Assembly (NCBI GenBank): GCA_963675945.1
Contig: OY780932.1
Location: forward strand, 2,604,001 to 2,668,000
DNA: 64,000 nt
Reading direction: 5' to 3'
From: G963556115 sp963675945
GTDB taxonomy: Bacteria > Planctomycetota > SZUA-567
The translations under genes were made by a program, and so were the position numbers. A model generated the notes under the pieces. It was not told the origin of the DNA. It did not search any database and saw only the letters and a list, made by a program, of their open reading frames with translations. Positions 15,775 through 25,045 of the stretch are shown here, piece by piece. Position 1 is the stretch's first letter, and each line of letters opens with the position of its first letter.

Positions 15775-18246
15775 ATGGAGATAATCCAACTCGATATTCA
15801 GGGGATGACTTGCGCGGCATGTGTCTCGCATGTTGAAAAAGCTATAAAAAAGGTTGACGGTGTTGATCTCGCAACTGTTAATCTGGCAACTGAACAGGCA
15901 ACTGTCAGTTTTGATCCTGCAGTAGCGCAAGTAGCTACCATAATAGAGAGTGTTATACATGCAGGGTACTCTGCATGTATAACCACTGAACTTGACGCGA
16001 AAAAAAAGTCGGAGAAGAAGGATGATGAGCTGCGGCGTTTGAAGCGTCGGGTTATAATTGCGGTTATTCTCTGTGCTCCTCTGCTTGGAGCTATGCTTGC
16101 GGGAGTATTGAAAATATCATCGCTGATGTTTTTACATAATCCGGTATTGCAGTTAATACTAGCCACCCCGGTGCAGTTCTGGATAGGCTGGAGGTTTTAT
16201 AAAGGGGCGTGGAGTAATATAAAATCTCTGAGTCCGGGGATGGATCTGCTTGTTGCGCTCGGCACCAGTTCTGCATACATCTTCAGCATCTTCAATGGCT
16301 TTATTGCTTCACGGGTGGGGGTCGCCTCTACTGGGCTGTACTTTGAAGCATCGGCTGTTATCATTACTCTAGTGTTGCTCGGTAAGTATCTTGAGGCAAA
16401 AGCCAAGGGTAAGACTTCGGAAGCTATTAAGAAGCTTATGGGGTTGCAGCCTCAATCTGCCAGTGTTGAGCGCAATGGTGAACTGATTGTGGTGCCGATA
16501 AGTGATGTGTTGGTTGGTGATATTATTCATATCAGACCTGGGGAGAGAATTCCGGTTGATGGAATAATTATTAGCGGTAACACGGCGGTTGACGAGAGTA
16601 TGGTTACCGGCGAGAGCATTCCGGTTGAGAAGGAGAGTGGTGATAAACTTATAAGTGGTACGATCAACAGTTACGGAACACTGAAGTTTCGCGCTGAGCA
16701 TGTGGGAAAAGACTCGGTGTTGTCACGGATAATCAGCATCGTTGAAGAGGCGCAAGGGTCAAAAGCACCGATTCAGAAGATTGCTGACAAGGTGGCGGCT
16801 ATTTTTGTTCCGGCAGTGTTGGGGATTGCGTTGTTGACATTTCTTGTGTGGTGGCTTGTAGTCGGTTCACTCCCTTCGGCGATAATTGCTGCGGTTGCGG
16901 TTCTGGTTATCGCTTGCCCGTGTTCTTTAGGCCTTGCGACTCCTACCGCGATTATGGTAGGTACGGGCATCGGCGCGCAACGGGGTATACTGATAAAGAA
17001 CGGCGAAGTACTGCAGCTCTCTGGAAAGCTGAATGCGGTAGTTCTTGATAAGACCGGCACTCTTACTCAGGGAAGACCGCAACTGCAGAGAGTGGTTCCT
17101 CTTACTGAGGATAAGTCTAAAGAACAGGTTGATTATCTCTTTCAGCTTGCAGCCAGTATCGAGTATAATTCGGAGCATCCGCTGGCAAAAGCAGTAGTTC
17201 AAGCCGCTAAAGCTAAGGGGTATGAGTTTATTGAAGTTGATTCATTTTATGCTGTAGCTGGTAAGGGGGTGGAAGCGATTATTGCTAATACCAAATACTA
17301 TGTTGGAACCGAGAAATTCCTGCGTGAAAGCGGTATCGCTACCGCCGAGGCAATGACTGAAAAATCAGCTCTTGAAGAAGAAGGTAACACCGTGGTTATT
17401 CTCTCTGACGCGCAGAAGCCTTTGGCTCTTCTGGTAATTGCTGATAAGATAAAGGCTACTTCTGTATCGGCTATTGCTACTCTGAAAGCGCTGGGGTTGG
17501 ACATCTATATGATAACGGGTGATAATGAAAGAACTGCCCGGGCAATTGCAGGATCAGTCGGTATCACTAATGTTCTGGCTGGGGTGCTTCCTGAAGGTAA
17601 GTCTTCAGAAGTACAAAAATTACAGCGTCAGGGCAAAATTGTGGCGATGGTCGGTGATGGTATAAATGATGCTCCAGCACTTGCTACAGCAGATGTTGGC
17701 ATCGCAATGGGTGAGGGTTCTGACATAGCACTGGAGTCGGCAGATGTTACTCTGATGCGCGGGGATCTAAATGAGATTGCTGCCGCAATACAGCTCTCAC
17801 GCAAAACAATGTCAAAGATTAAACAGAATTTGTTTTGGGCGTTCTTTTATAACGCTATCGGTATACCAGTTGCAGCCTTGGGTTTTTTGAATCCAATGAT
17901 TGCCGGAGCCGCTATGGCTTTCAGTTCGGTATCTGTAGTGTCAAATTCATTGAGTCTCAGGCAATTCAAATTTCAGCCGTTAGGCTGTAATGAAGATAAT
18001 AGTGATGCAATAAACTGCAAATCGATATCAAAGGAGAAAATTATGGAGTTTACGCTTACTGTGGAAGGCATGAGCTGTCAGCACTGTAAGAATCATGTGG
18101 AAAAAGCTGCTTTAGGGGTTGCTGGAGTATTAAACGCTGAAGTGGATCTTGACAGGAAGGAATTGACGCTGGCGCTTGCTGATGATAATGGGAATATTGA
18201 GGAAGTGAAAAAAGTCGTGACCGAAGCAGGCTATCCTGTTTCCTGA
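15775..18246 (+). CDS. copA: Copper-transporting P1B-type ATPase fused to a CopZ-like domain
   Basis: This 823-residue protein pumps Cu(I) across the inner membrane. Domains in order: N-terminal HMA domain with MTCAACV (Cys 13 and 16), membrane helices, actuator with MVTGESIPV, the copper-site CPC motif in IACPCSLG near residue 380, the phosphorylated DKTGTLT near 425, GDGINDAPAL near 626, and final helices ending about 735. The usual CopA C terminus is reached there, but the frame goes on through a ~20-residue linker into a second HMA domain (residues 757-823, GMSCQHC), the full size of a free CopZ chaperone. A strong ribosome binding site and ATG lie at that boundary (18031-18045). Confidence 0.95.
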   Translation: MEIIQLDIQGMTCAACVSHVEKAIKKVDGVDLATVNLATEQATVSFDPAVAQVATIIESVIHAGYSACITTELDAKKKSEKKDDELRRLKRRVIIAVILCAPLLGAMLAGVLKISSLMFLHNPVLQLILATPVQFWIGWRFYKGAWSNIKSLSPGMDLLVALGTSSAYIFSIFNGFIASRVGVASTGLYFEASAVIITLVLLGKYLEAKAKGKTSEAIKKLMGLQPQSASVERNGELIVVPISDVLVGDIIHIRPGERIPVDGIIISGNTAVDESMVTGESIPVEKESGDKLISGTINSYGTLKFRAEHVGKDSVLSRIISIVEEAQGSKAPIQKIADKVAAIFVPAVLGIALLTFLVWWLVVGSLPSAIIAAVAVLVIACPCSLGLATPTAIMVGTGIGAQRGILIKNGEVLQLSGKLNAVVLDKTGTLTQGRPQLQRVVPLTEDKSKEQVDYLFQLAASIEYNSEHPLAKAVVQAAKAKGYEFIEVDSFYAVAGKGVEAIIANTKYYVGTEKFLRESGIATAEAMTEKSALEEEGNTVVILSDAQKPLALLVIADKIKATSVSAIATLKALGLDIYMITGDNERTARAIAGSVGITNVLAGVLPEGKSSEVQKLQRQGKIVAMVGDGINDAPALATADVGIAMGEGSDIALESADVTLMRGDLNEIAAAIQLSRKTMSKIKQNLFWAFFYNAIGIPVAALGFLNPMIAGAAMAFSSVSVVSNSLSLRQFKFQPLGCNEDNSDAINCKSISKEKIMEFTLTVEGMSCQHCKNHVEKAALGVAGVLNAEVDLDRKELTLALADDNGNIEEVKKVVTEAGYPVS
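18031..18045 (+). promoter_or_regulatory. Internal ribosome binding site and start for a CopZ-like chaperone
   Basis: Inside copA, AAAGGAG ends at 18035 and is followed by an in-frame ATG at 18043. Initiation here would yield a free 67-residue CopZ-like protein (MEFTLTVEGMSCQHC...). In the +1 frame a TAA lies at 18011-18013, where a separate copA could have ended. Confidence 0.6.
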
Positions 18247-18260
18247 CTCTATATGTAATG

Positions 18261-18281
18261 CGGCTGATTTTTGTTGAGCCG
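18261..18281 (+). terminator. Possible weak terminator after copA
   Basis: CGGCT and AGCCG form a 5-bp stem with an 11-base loop, followed by a T-rich stretch. The stem is short, so this call is weak. Confidence 0.35.
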
Positions 18282-18410
18282 AATATCTTTATTTTTAACA
18301 TACCGATGGCGTAATCAATTTTAACCGGAAAGGCTGGATTGACTTTAACTTGTTTTCGATATATTCAGTAAGTATTTGCGAAGAGTGGTATCTGATTATG
18401 GAGAGACAAG

Positions 18411-19163
18411 ATGAAAAGAATACTGATCCTTACGGCGATTGCTGTGGGTGGAGTCCTAGGAGGGTGTAGTGAATCGGTATCGGAGTCTGCTCGGTTGGAG
18501 CAGGGTAATCCAGAGAATATCAGGACGGTTCATTCAACCCGCAGGGTATATGCGAAGAATATTATTCCGCGTGCGGCGAACTTGGGTGATGACTGGATCG
18601 AGGTCGATAAACGGATAGTCACCAAGTCCAAACTGGCGCAGTCGGGTTCGGGGGCGACGGCGGACAGTAATTATGTCCTGCTCAATGCTGACGCCGAGAG
18701 GGTGGTGGCTGAGAGCCGACTGGTCAAGACTATTGCTAGATCGGTTTATAGCAATTATGCTGTGGCTGAGCCGGTGGCACTCAGTGTTACCTGGGTGATG
18801 AATGGCAGACCGATAAAAGGCTTTACCGAAAATGATCTGTATACTCTGAACCGTATCAGTGGCTTCACCGACTGGAAGCTTGAGGAGAAGGGGATTGCAG
18901 TGGCCTTGCCTACAGGGGATATTTACCCTGGAGCCAAAGATAATATGTTTGCCATGAAGGAGCCGGTTGCGGTATATCTGGCAGTTGATGGCGGTTTGGT
19001 AGAGGTCAGAGCCTCTGGAAAACTTGAGCCTAAGGACTTTGCCAAGGCGATTAAAGTCGTGAAGCAGGGGCTATGGATGAATATTAGACCGGATGACGGT
19101 ACTGGGCATCAACCGGAGAATACAAAGGTATTCTGGAATACTTTGAAAGAGTGTATGCTGTAG
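18411..19163 (+). CDS. Lipoprotein of unknown function
   Basis: The N terminus MKRILILTAIAVGGVLGGC is a lipoprotein signal with the lipobox LGGC, so the protein is exported and lipid-anchored. The mature part (about 231 residues) has no family I recognise; it is a soluble alpha/beta protein with a WVMNGRPIKGF motif near residue 125. The ATG at 18411 follows GGAG by 7 bases. A terminator follows and the next gene converges on it. Aspartate after the lipid Cys is absent (S at +2), so the outer membrane is a possible site by the E. coli rule. Confidence 0.8.
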   Translation: MKRILILTAIAVGGVLGGCSESVSESARLEQGNPENIRTVHSTRRVYAKNIIPRAANLGDDWIEVDKRIVTKSKLAQSGSGATADSNYVLLNADAERVVAESRLVKTIARSVYSNYAVAEPVALSVTWVMNGRPIKGFTENDLYTLNRISGFTDWKLEEKGIAVALPTGDIYPGAKDNMFAMKEPVAVYLAVDGGLVEVRASGKLEPKDFAKAIKVVKQGLWMNIRPDDGTGHQPENTKVFWNTLKECML

Positions 19164-19203
19164 ACCAGTTTGCTTTGAAATTAAAGGTTTAGAAAATTAG
19201 TAG

Positions 19204-19237
19204 AGAGTTGCTTTCCTTTATTGGGGCAACTCTTTTT
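19204..19237 (+). terminator. Intrinsic terminator of the lipoprotein gene
   Basis: AGAGTTGC and GCAACTCT form an 8-bp perfect stem with a 14-base loop, followed by TTTTT. It reaches the stop codon of the convergent gene at 19237. Confidence 0.8.
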
Positions 19238-20322
19238 CAGGCTTGAGCAAGAATATTGTTTATGCTGGCCAGGAGTTCGGTAAGTCTGAAGGGTTTGGAG
19301 ATGTAGGCCGAGATATCAAACTGCGCCAGTTTGAGTTTGATTGTGCGCTCTGATCTGGCACTGACTATCATTACCGGAGTAAGCTCATACTGTGGGTTGG
19401 AGCGTATCGTCTTGAGTACCTCCACTCCACTTACCGTGGGCATCATCAGGTCGAGAATAAAGAGGTCTATATCGGCCTTGGCTTGAATAAGCTTGAGTAC
19501 CATCCTGCCGTCATTCATCTCCTTGGTATGCCCGCCACATGAGTTTATGGCGCGGCTGATCATCACTCTGACACTGTCTTGATCTTCGGCTATTAAAATA
19601 GCTTTGTCTTTGATGCCAGGGTATAGATTGGTCTTGGCAGGGGTTTCAGTGTCCTCAACTTCGATATTCTTCTGAGGTTTGGGCGGGTTTTCAACAACAC
19701 CTTCTATCTTGATTGTGGGGCGGAGCGGTTTCTCCTTGCCATTGAGGATTTTGATTGCAAGTTCACAGGCAGTGATAAGTTCTTTGTGTGAGGTGCCGGT
19801 GAGAAATGATTTTAATTTAGGAAGGGCTTGCTGGGCACAGGCCGGACCGATTGAGGAGAGTACCTTCAGTGCAGATAGCTGGACGTCACTGAGCTTGCTA
19901 CGCAGGTAGGATATCATCCGCGGGGTGGCATTTATCGCACCTTCGCCCATGTGCAGCAGCAGGTTGGTTGCCTTTTCTCTGAACTTATAGTTGCTGTCGT
20001 TCATCAATTTGGCGATATGAGTGCTATATTCGGTAAAATCCTCACCCTTCATGATCAGGCGGATAATATTATCCAGAATTAAATGCCTGGTATCCCCATC
20101 CATGCGGTGAAAAGAGGTTAGCAGGGTCTCTGAGGCGAGCTTGAAATATTCATCGGAGATCAGCAGCCTTGAGAGAATCTTTCTCTTCTCATTAGGAGAA
20201 GTTTTGAGGGAGATATACTGCTCTATGGCTTTAAGGGTTGCTTTTTCATTGGCATACGGCCAGATATTCTGACTTCTTTTTGAGATGGATCGTTCACTTT
20301 CGTAAGGACTGTCTGCACTCAT
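19237..20322 (-). CDS. HEAT-like repeat protein with C-terminal receiver domain
   Basis: The N-terminal ~200 residues are paired helices like HEAT repeats (for example SDVQLSALKVLSSIGPACAQQALPKL). A charged linker of ~45 residues leads to a receiver domain of ~120 residues: KAILIAEDQDSVR (acidic pocket), LFILDLMMPTVSG (phosphoacceptor Asp), IVSARS and ISKPF (conserved Lys). A sensor kinase should phosphorylate it, but none is adjacent. I start at the ATG at 20322 because GGGAG lies upstream; an ATG at 20346 lacks one. It lies 29 bases after the membrane protein gene, so they are probably co-transcribed. Function is unknown. Confidence 0.8.
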   Translation of the reverse strand: MSADSPYESERSISKRSQNIWPYANEKATLKAIEQYISLKTSPNEKRKILSRLLISDEYFKLASETLLTSFHRMDGDTRHLILDNIIRLIMKGEDFTEYSTHIAKLMNDSNYKFREKATNLLLHMGEGAINATPRMISYLRSKLSDVQLSALKVLSSIGPACAQQALPKLKSFLTGTSHKELITACELAIKILNGKEKPLRPTIKIEGVVENPPKPQKNIEVEDTETPAKTNLYPGIKDKAILIAEDQDSVRVMISRAINSCGGHTKEMNDGRMVLKLIQAKADIDLFILDLMMPTVSGVEVLKTIRSNPQYELTPVMIVSARSERTIKLKLAQFDISAYISKPFRLTELLASINNILAQA

Positions 20323-20351
20323 TATTCTTGCGGTCTCCCAAAACATTGGTG

Positions 20352-21983
20352 TTATTTCAGTAGTTGCTCAGTTGCATTCAATGCTATAGTATTATTATCA
20401 AAATTTGGGGTTATACTGAAAGTAAAAAACTCAGATGAAGTTAAAAAATTAAGTATATCGGTGACTAACAGCTGGTGGTGTGTGCCCAGGTTGAGAATGA
20501 CCTCATGCTTAAGATTCTCCGGGCATGAATTGACCAGGGAATTACTGAGGATCTGGGAGTAGTGCCACTCGGTGTCGAAGATTGGTGACGCTGAGGACGC
20601 GGCTATAGGCTGATAGGGTGCGGTTGGCAGGAGTTTGAGTTCGCAGTAGTCAATATCAGCAACTGTCGCGAAGGTTGCTGCTATGGCCGGGAGCAACGGG
20701 GGAAGGCTGACAGTCGTTGTATTCTCGTTGCTCTCTGTTTTGAGCTGATTGCCTAGTAATTGCATGGCCAAGTTATTGCTTTGGCGGTATTTCTGGATGG
20801 TTTTTTGTAATTTCTGATTGAAACTCCGCTGAGTTGTCTGTTTATCCTGCAGTTGTAAATACAGGTGTGCTGCCTGCAGAATATTGGTAGTGGCGGTGGA
20901 CGGCTGGGTAAGGGTAAACCCTGCCTGACCGGTAAGTTGTTCAAGGAGTATCTGATCAATGTTGGTAAATAATGGTTGCAGTAGCGGAGGACTGTTCTTA
21001 ACCAGGTCGGTGATTGCTTGCTGGAGAATCTGCTGGAGATTGGATTTGGGTAAACTGAGATTGAGGCAGAGGCTGGGGGCGGTGTTCTCTAGTTTGAGCT
21101 GCCTCTGGGCAGTATCCTTGGTTTTTAGTTTGGAAAGATTTTGGTCTTTGAATGTTAGTTCTCCCCGGCTCTTAAGTCCTTCCAGGGTCCAGAAAATATT
21201 GATGCAGCCTTCTTCTATATGCTGGTGGGAGGTGGCATTCTGCTGAGGTAGTTCGGCAGGGAATAGTGATATCTCAATTGTTGTTTCGGTCTTTTTAAAT
21301 TCTGTATCCAGGTATGTGGCTGGCGGTAATTGAAAGTCGGCCAGGGCTTCAAGTCTGGTACTTATCAGTATTGCCCGCTGATAGGCTGGAGCCGGAGCAA
21401 TGAAGAGGTTTTCCCGGGAATTAATTGGGAGCTTGTAGTACTTTATTCCCTTGAAGGTATCGGACTTATTTAACAGGGTGCTAATTTTCAGTGCCAGAAA
21501 ACCGGTATTATCCAACCAGGCGATAGCATTATAGGTTGGAATTTGCTCGGCAGAGTAGGATATGCCGCCGGCTACAGCAAGAATATTACGGATACCGATG
21601 ACCGCGGTGGCTTTGGTGTTCAGATCGGTTAATACCGTATCCACCGTCTGTTTCAAGGGAATGTCCGATGAGGATCGGTGTAGGCGCTCAAGCGAGTTCC
21701 ACAGCGGGAGTGAGGCTAGATGTTCAATATATTTGCTTTCCTTGATGGCTTTGAGCAGCTCTGTAGGCTTATGGGTTTCAATACTGATGGCGGTATTTGC
21801 TGGCAGCATTGAGCGTATGGCAAAATCCGGAGCCGGAAGGGGGTAGAGAATCCAGATCAGGAGGATTATAAAGATACTGAGACAAGAGATTACTAGAGCG
21901 CGGATCAGACCTGAGCCGCGTCGCGGTTTGCGGGAAGTTACCAGTTTCTGGGCTTCTTCATAGGAGTTGGGGATATTACTCAT
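20352..21983 (-). CDS. Large membrane-anchored protein, unknown family
   Basis: I do not recognise the family. The 543-residue protein has a short cytoplasmic N terminus with a basic patch (SRKPRRGSG), one transmembrane helix around residues 27-47 (ALVISCLSIFIILLIWILYPL), and a large periplasmic part rich in Leu, Thr and Gln. The periplasmic part includes a likely helical segment near residues 395-440. It starts at ATG 21983 (MSNIPNSYEEAQ); an upstream in-frame ATG at 22091 gives an implausible N terminus. It probably forms a unit with the HEAT/receiver gene after it. Confidence 0.7.
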   Translation of the reverse strand: MSNIPNSYEEAQKLVTSRKPRRGSGLIRALVISCLSIFIILLIWILYPLPAPDFAIRSMLPANTAISIETHKPTELLKAIKESKYIEHLASLPLWNSLERLHRSSSDIPLKQTVDTVLTDLNTKATAVIGIRNILAVAGGISYSAEQIPTYNAIAWLDNTGFLALKISTLLNKSDTFKGIKYYKLPINSRENLFIAPAPAYQRAILISTRLEALADFQLPPATYLDTEFKKTETTIEISLFPAELPQQNATSHQHIEEGCINIFWTLEGLKSRGELTFKDQNLSKLKTKDTAQRQLKLENTAPSLCLNLSLPKSNLQQILQQAITDLVKNSPPLLQPLFTNIDQILLEQLTGQAGFTLTQPSTATTNILQAAHLYLQLQDKQTTQRSFNQKLQKTIQKYRQSNNLAMQLLGNQLKTESNENTTTVSLPPLLPAIAATFATVADIDYCELKLLPTAPYQPIAASSASPIFDTEWHYSQILSNSLVNSCPENLKHEVILNLGTHHQLLVTDILNFLTSSEFFTFSITPNFDNNTIALNATEQLLK

Positions 21984-22165
21984 TTGGTGTAACTTTCTAT
22001 GATTCTGGACGAAATACCGGGAAAAAACAAATAAGTATGTAAAAAAATGCTTATATGGTATAATATTATCTATGACCGCTGTATTTGACAAGCATAATGT
22101 GACAATATCTGGTTATTACCTTTGAATTGTCAATAAATTAAGTTGAAAGGAGGGCTCTAAGTTAG

Positions 22166-23749
22166 ATGAATAGGGGATTAGTGAGATGTTTTCTGCTGAG
22201 TATGTTGGTTCTTCTTTGTTTTAAGTTGTATGCGGATGAAGAGTTATGGCAGCAGGATCTTGATTATCAGGCGCGCAATAATATTAATAATCTTATCAAA
22301 GGTTTGGACTCTCCCTTTGAGTTCCGTTCACAATATATTGATCAACTGGTTAAGCTTGCCGATAGTGGACAGCGCGAGTTGGTGATGAATGTGCTTAAAA
22401 ATACCCTCTCCAAGAAGAATATGCAGATTTCGGAAGGGGTTATCGAGGTATTTGCCAGGGTTGCCGATCCTGAGGTTATTCCAACGCTCCAGGATGAACT
22501 CTTATATAGCCAGTATCTCGATGTACGCAGATCAATTATTATACATTTGCCGGCTTTCTGTATCAGTGATCGTGAGATTAGATATGAGATTGTGAATATG
22601 TTTGAGGATAGCGAGTTTGATCTGCCTCCTAGACTACTCGCTGCAGTCCGTCAGCCCCCCATATCCAATATCACCGGCGAGTATGACTCTACGGTTGAAG
22701 AGTCTACCCGCAGGCGGGTCGAGACCTCACTCTCCTGGCAGCTAGAGCCGATAGAGGCAATCATCAGTTTTGGACTGGAAAATGATAACCAGGATAGAGC
22801 TCTGGCAGTTTTGAAGAAGATGCTTGGGGTAGATCTTGGGCATAGCAAGGATAGCTGGGTTGAGTTCTGGAGGAGTAGGGGACGAACCTATATTTCCCCG
22901 GATCAAGATGAGATCTTTACTACACAGGTACTCGCTTGTAAGATGTTGGCAAATATCGGAGCGGAAGGTACGGAATTATTGTTGGAGCATGTACTCTGGA
23001 ATATGTCTACGCCGCATGATACTGTTCGGCAGGCTGTACTGGTAATGCTCTATCAGATCACGGTATTCTCCAATAATGAGGTGTTAGAGCATGAGAATAT
23101 GTTAAATAACGGGATAGATTTTCAGCCGGAAGTGCTTTGGCGTAAACGCAAGATTGAGAGCAACGAACGTCTAAAGCAGACTATCTTTGTCATCGCTCAG
23201 AAGTATCTTGGGGATAATAATTTTGATATTCGAATTGCAATTGTGGATTGTCTCGGCGCCACGAACTCTGAAGCAGCGATACCGTATATCAAGAAAGCTC
23301 TCAGAACTGATAGTCAATCGCAGGTTATGCGGCTGCATATTGCGCAAGCCCTGGGGCATATCGGTGGAAGTGAGGCGGTTAATATTCTCAAACTGATGGT
23401 TGATTATCGGGGAATAGCGGTAAAGAAGGAACTACAGATTCAGGAGTATAAGCGGGTGGTTTCGGCACTTGAAGCACTGGGGATGATTGTCGGTAAAGCT
23501 CTGGAGAATCCGGAGGATAAGGCCAGCAGGCTTGCTGGGAGTAGAGCTTTGCGCTTAATTACTGATTCGTTGAGTGATTCTAGAGAATTTGTCGGTGCTT
23601 CAGCACGGCTCAAAGGCGATAAGGCTGAAGTTCGGTACTCTGGAAGATATGTACTGCAGAGAGTCTTTGATTCGACCAGTATGAGTTATGATCCCCAGAT
23701 ATGGGAAGAATTATACAGAAGTATGGTAGGTGGAAGCAGCGATGAGTGA
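22166..23749 (+). CDS. Exported HEAT-repeat protein
   Basis: A signal peptide (MNRGLVRCFLLSMLVLLCFKLYA) precedes ~500 residues of helical repeats. Segments such as GGSEAVNILKLMVDY, VRQAVLVMLYQITVF and NFDIRIAIVDCLGATNSEAAIPYIKKAL are HEAT-like. Such proteins are binding scaffolds; no catalytic motif is visible. It starts at the ATG at 22166 after AAAGGAGGG with an 11-base gap. It is divergent from the membrane protein at 20352-21983, and its end overlaps the next gene by 8 bases, so the two downstream genes are translated as a pair. Confidence 0.8.
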   Translation: MNRGLVRCFLLSMLVLLCFKLYADEELWQQDLDYQARNNINNLIKGLDSPFEFRSQYIDQLVKLADSGQRELVMNVLKNTLSKKNMQISEGVIEVFARVADPEVIPTLQDELLYSQYLDVRRSIIIHLPAFCISDREIRYEIVNMFEDSEFDLPPRLLAAVRQPPISNITGEYDSTVEESTRRRVETSLSWQLEPIEAIISFGLENDNQDRALAVLKKMLGVDLGHSKDSWVEFWRSRGRTYISPDQDEIFTTQVLACKMLANIGAEGTELLLEHVLWNMSTPHDTVRQAVLVMLYQITVFSNNEVLEHENMLNNGIDFQPEVLWRKRKIESNERLKQTIFVIAQKYLGDNNFDIRIAIVDCLGATNSEAAIPYIKKALRTDSQSQVMRLHIAQALGHIGGSEAVNILKLMVDYRGIAVKKELQIQEYKRVVSALEALGMIVGKALENPEDKASRLAGSRALRLITDSLSDSREFVGASARLKGDKAEVRYSGRYVLQRVFDSTSMSYDPQIWEELYRSMVGGSSDE

Positions 23750-24524
23750 GAAGATGGGTTTGAGGTGTGAGGTGCTCGGCAGTGGGACAAGTACTGGAGT
23801 ACCGGTGATCGGTTGTAGCTGCGATACTTGCAGGTCGGTAGACCCCCGGGATAAGCGTCTGCGCTCTAGTGTGTTGTTGACGTATAAGGCTAGTCAGATT
23901 GTAATTGATACTACAACTGATTTCAGATATCAGGCGTTGCGTAGCGGTATGAAGCGGCTGGATGCCATTCTGTTGACCCATAATCATGCGGATCATGTAT
24001 CAGGACTCGATGATATCAGACCATTTTGCTTTAAACAGGGAGGGTGTATACCCCTCTATGCGCATCCGCATACCGTAGCCTGGGTAAGGAGGAGGTATGA
24101 CTATATCTGGGAGGCCAAGCAGCTTGGCGGAGGGCTGCCCAGGGTCGAGCTGTTTGCGGTTGAGAGTGAGTTTGAGCTCTTGGGATTAAGGGTAGTGCCG
24201 TTGCCAGTGTTGCATGGGGAATGTGAGATTTACGGGTATAGAATCGGTAATTTTGCCTATATCAGCGATGTCTCATTTATTCCGGAACGTACCTATGATC
24301 TGTTGGCAGGGGTAAGATATCTTATTATTGATGGGTTGCGCCGTGAGATTCATGCGACTCACTTTAATATTGAACAGGCTATTGAGGCGGCAACACGTAT
24401 AGGGGCTGCTGAGACCTGGTTGACCCATCTTTCGCACGGAGACGGATTTCGGCATGAACAGATTGAACAGGATATGCCGCCGCGCATCAAGGTTGCGTAT
24501 GATGGTCTGGTTCTTGAATTCTGA
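23742..24524 (+). CDS. Metallo-beta-lactamase-fold phosphodiesterase (PhnP-like)
   Basis: The HNHADH motif (in LLTHNHADHVSGLDD) and two later histidines form the two-metal centre of the metallo-beta-lactamase fold. The N-terminal GTSTGVPVIGCSCDTC with its Cys cluster is the zinc-binding mark of the PhnP family, which hydrolyses cyclic phosphates; relatives include tRNase Z-like enzymes. No phn gene is near, so a role in phosphonate use cannot be claimed. It starts at ATG 23742 inside the end of the HEAT gene (8-base overlap) and is 260 residues long, normal for the family. Confidence 0.85.
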   Translation: MSEKMGLRCEVLGSGTSTGVPVIGCSCDTCRSVDPRDKRLRSSVLLTYKASQIVIDTTTDFRYQALRSGMKRLDAILLTHNHADHVSGLDDIRPFCFKQGGCIPLYAHPHTVAWVRRRYDYIWEAKQLGGGLPRVELFAVESEFELLGLRVVPLPVLHGECEIYGYRIGNFAYISDVSFIPERTYDLLAGVRYLIIDGLRREIHATHFNIEQAIEAATRIGAAETWLTHLSHGDGFRHEQIEQDMPPRIKVAYDGLVLEF

Positions 24525-24698
24525 CTATTGTTACTCTCTTCTCGAAAGGGACAAATAAATTTTTTTTAGTAATGTTATGATGTTTTATTTCGTAACTTTT
24601 TTTTATGTAACCTATTTGATACTAGATATTATGGAGAATACAAATTATGCTTGAGGTGGTTATTGCGTAGTAAGATGGGTGTGTGTTACTATTAATTA

Positions 24699-24728
24699 TT
24701 GACAAATGTGAATATTATGTAGTATACT
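24699..24728 (+). promoter_or_regulatory. Near-consensus sigma-70 promoter
   Basis: TTGACA (24699-24704) is the perfect -35 and TATACT (24723-24728) a good -10, with an 18-base spacer. It lies 66 bases before the XRE regulator start and probably drives it. Confidence 0.75.
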
Positions 24729-24793
24729 TGTGTTGTATTGTCATTAGAGTAAAATGTTTATGATTAATAGGATAAGTGCTACTGGGGGATGAA

Positions 24794-25045
24794 ATGATTG
24801 ATCAGCAAGTATTGATTGATTGGGATGAGATAAGTAAGCAGATGAGTTCCAAAGCGGTAGGGAGAAGGATATATAAGATTCGCAGTGATAATGGGATGTC
24901 AATGGAGTATCTTGCGGGCAAGATTGATAAGAGTAGGTCGACAGTCAGTCGAATTGAACGCGGAACGCAAGAGCTTACGCTTGAACAGCTATTCTCTATT
25001 GCCGAGACACTAAATGTCAGTCATTTTGACCTTTTGAGTGATTGA
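24794..25045 (+). CDS. XRE-family helix-turn-helix regulator
   Basis: The small 83-residue protein has an XRE DNA-binding domain: VGRRIYKIRSDNGMSMEYLAGKIDKSRSTVSRIERGTQELTL. The ATG at 24794 follows GGGGGAT; an upstream GTG is less likely. A near-consensus promoter lies upstream. Its last 29 bases overlap the end of the convergent GGDEF gene. It has no partner domain; targets are unknown. It is too short to include a sensor domain. Confidence 0.85.
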   Translation: MIDQQVLIDWDEISKQMSSKAVGRRIYKIRSDNGMSMEYLAGKIDKSRSTVSRIERGTQELTLEQLFSIAETLNVSHFDLLSD

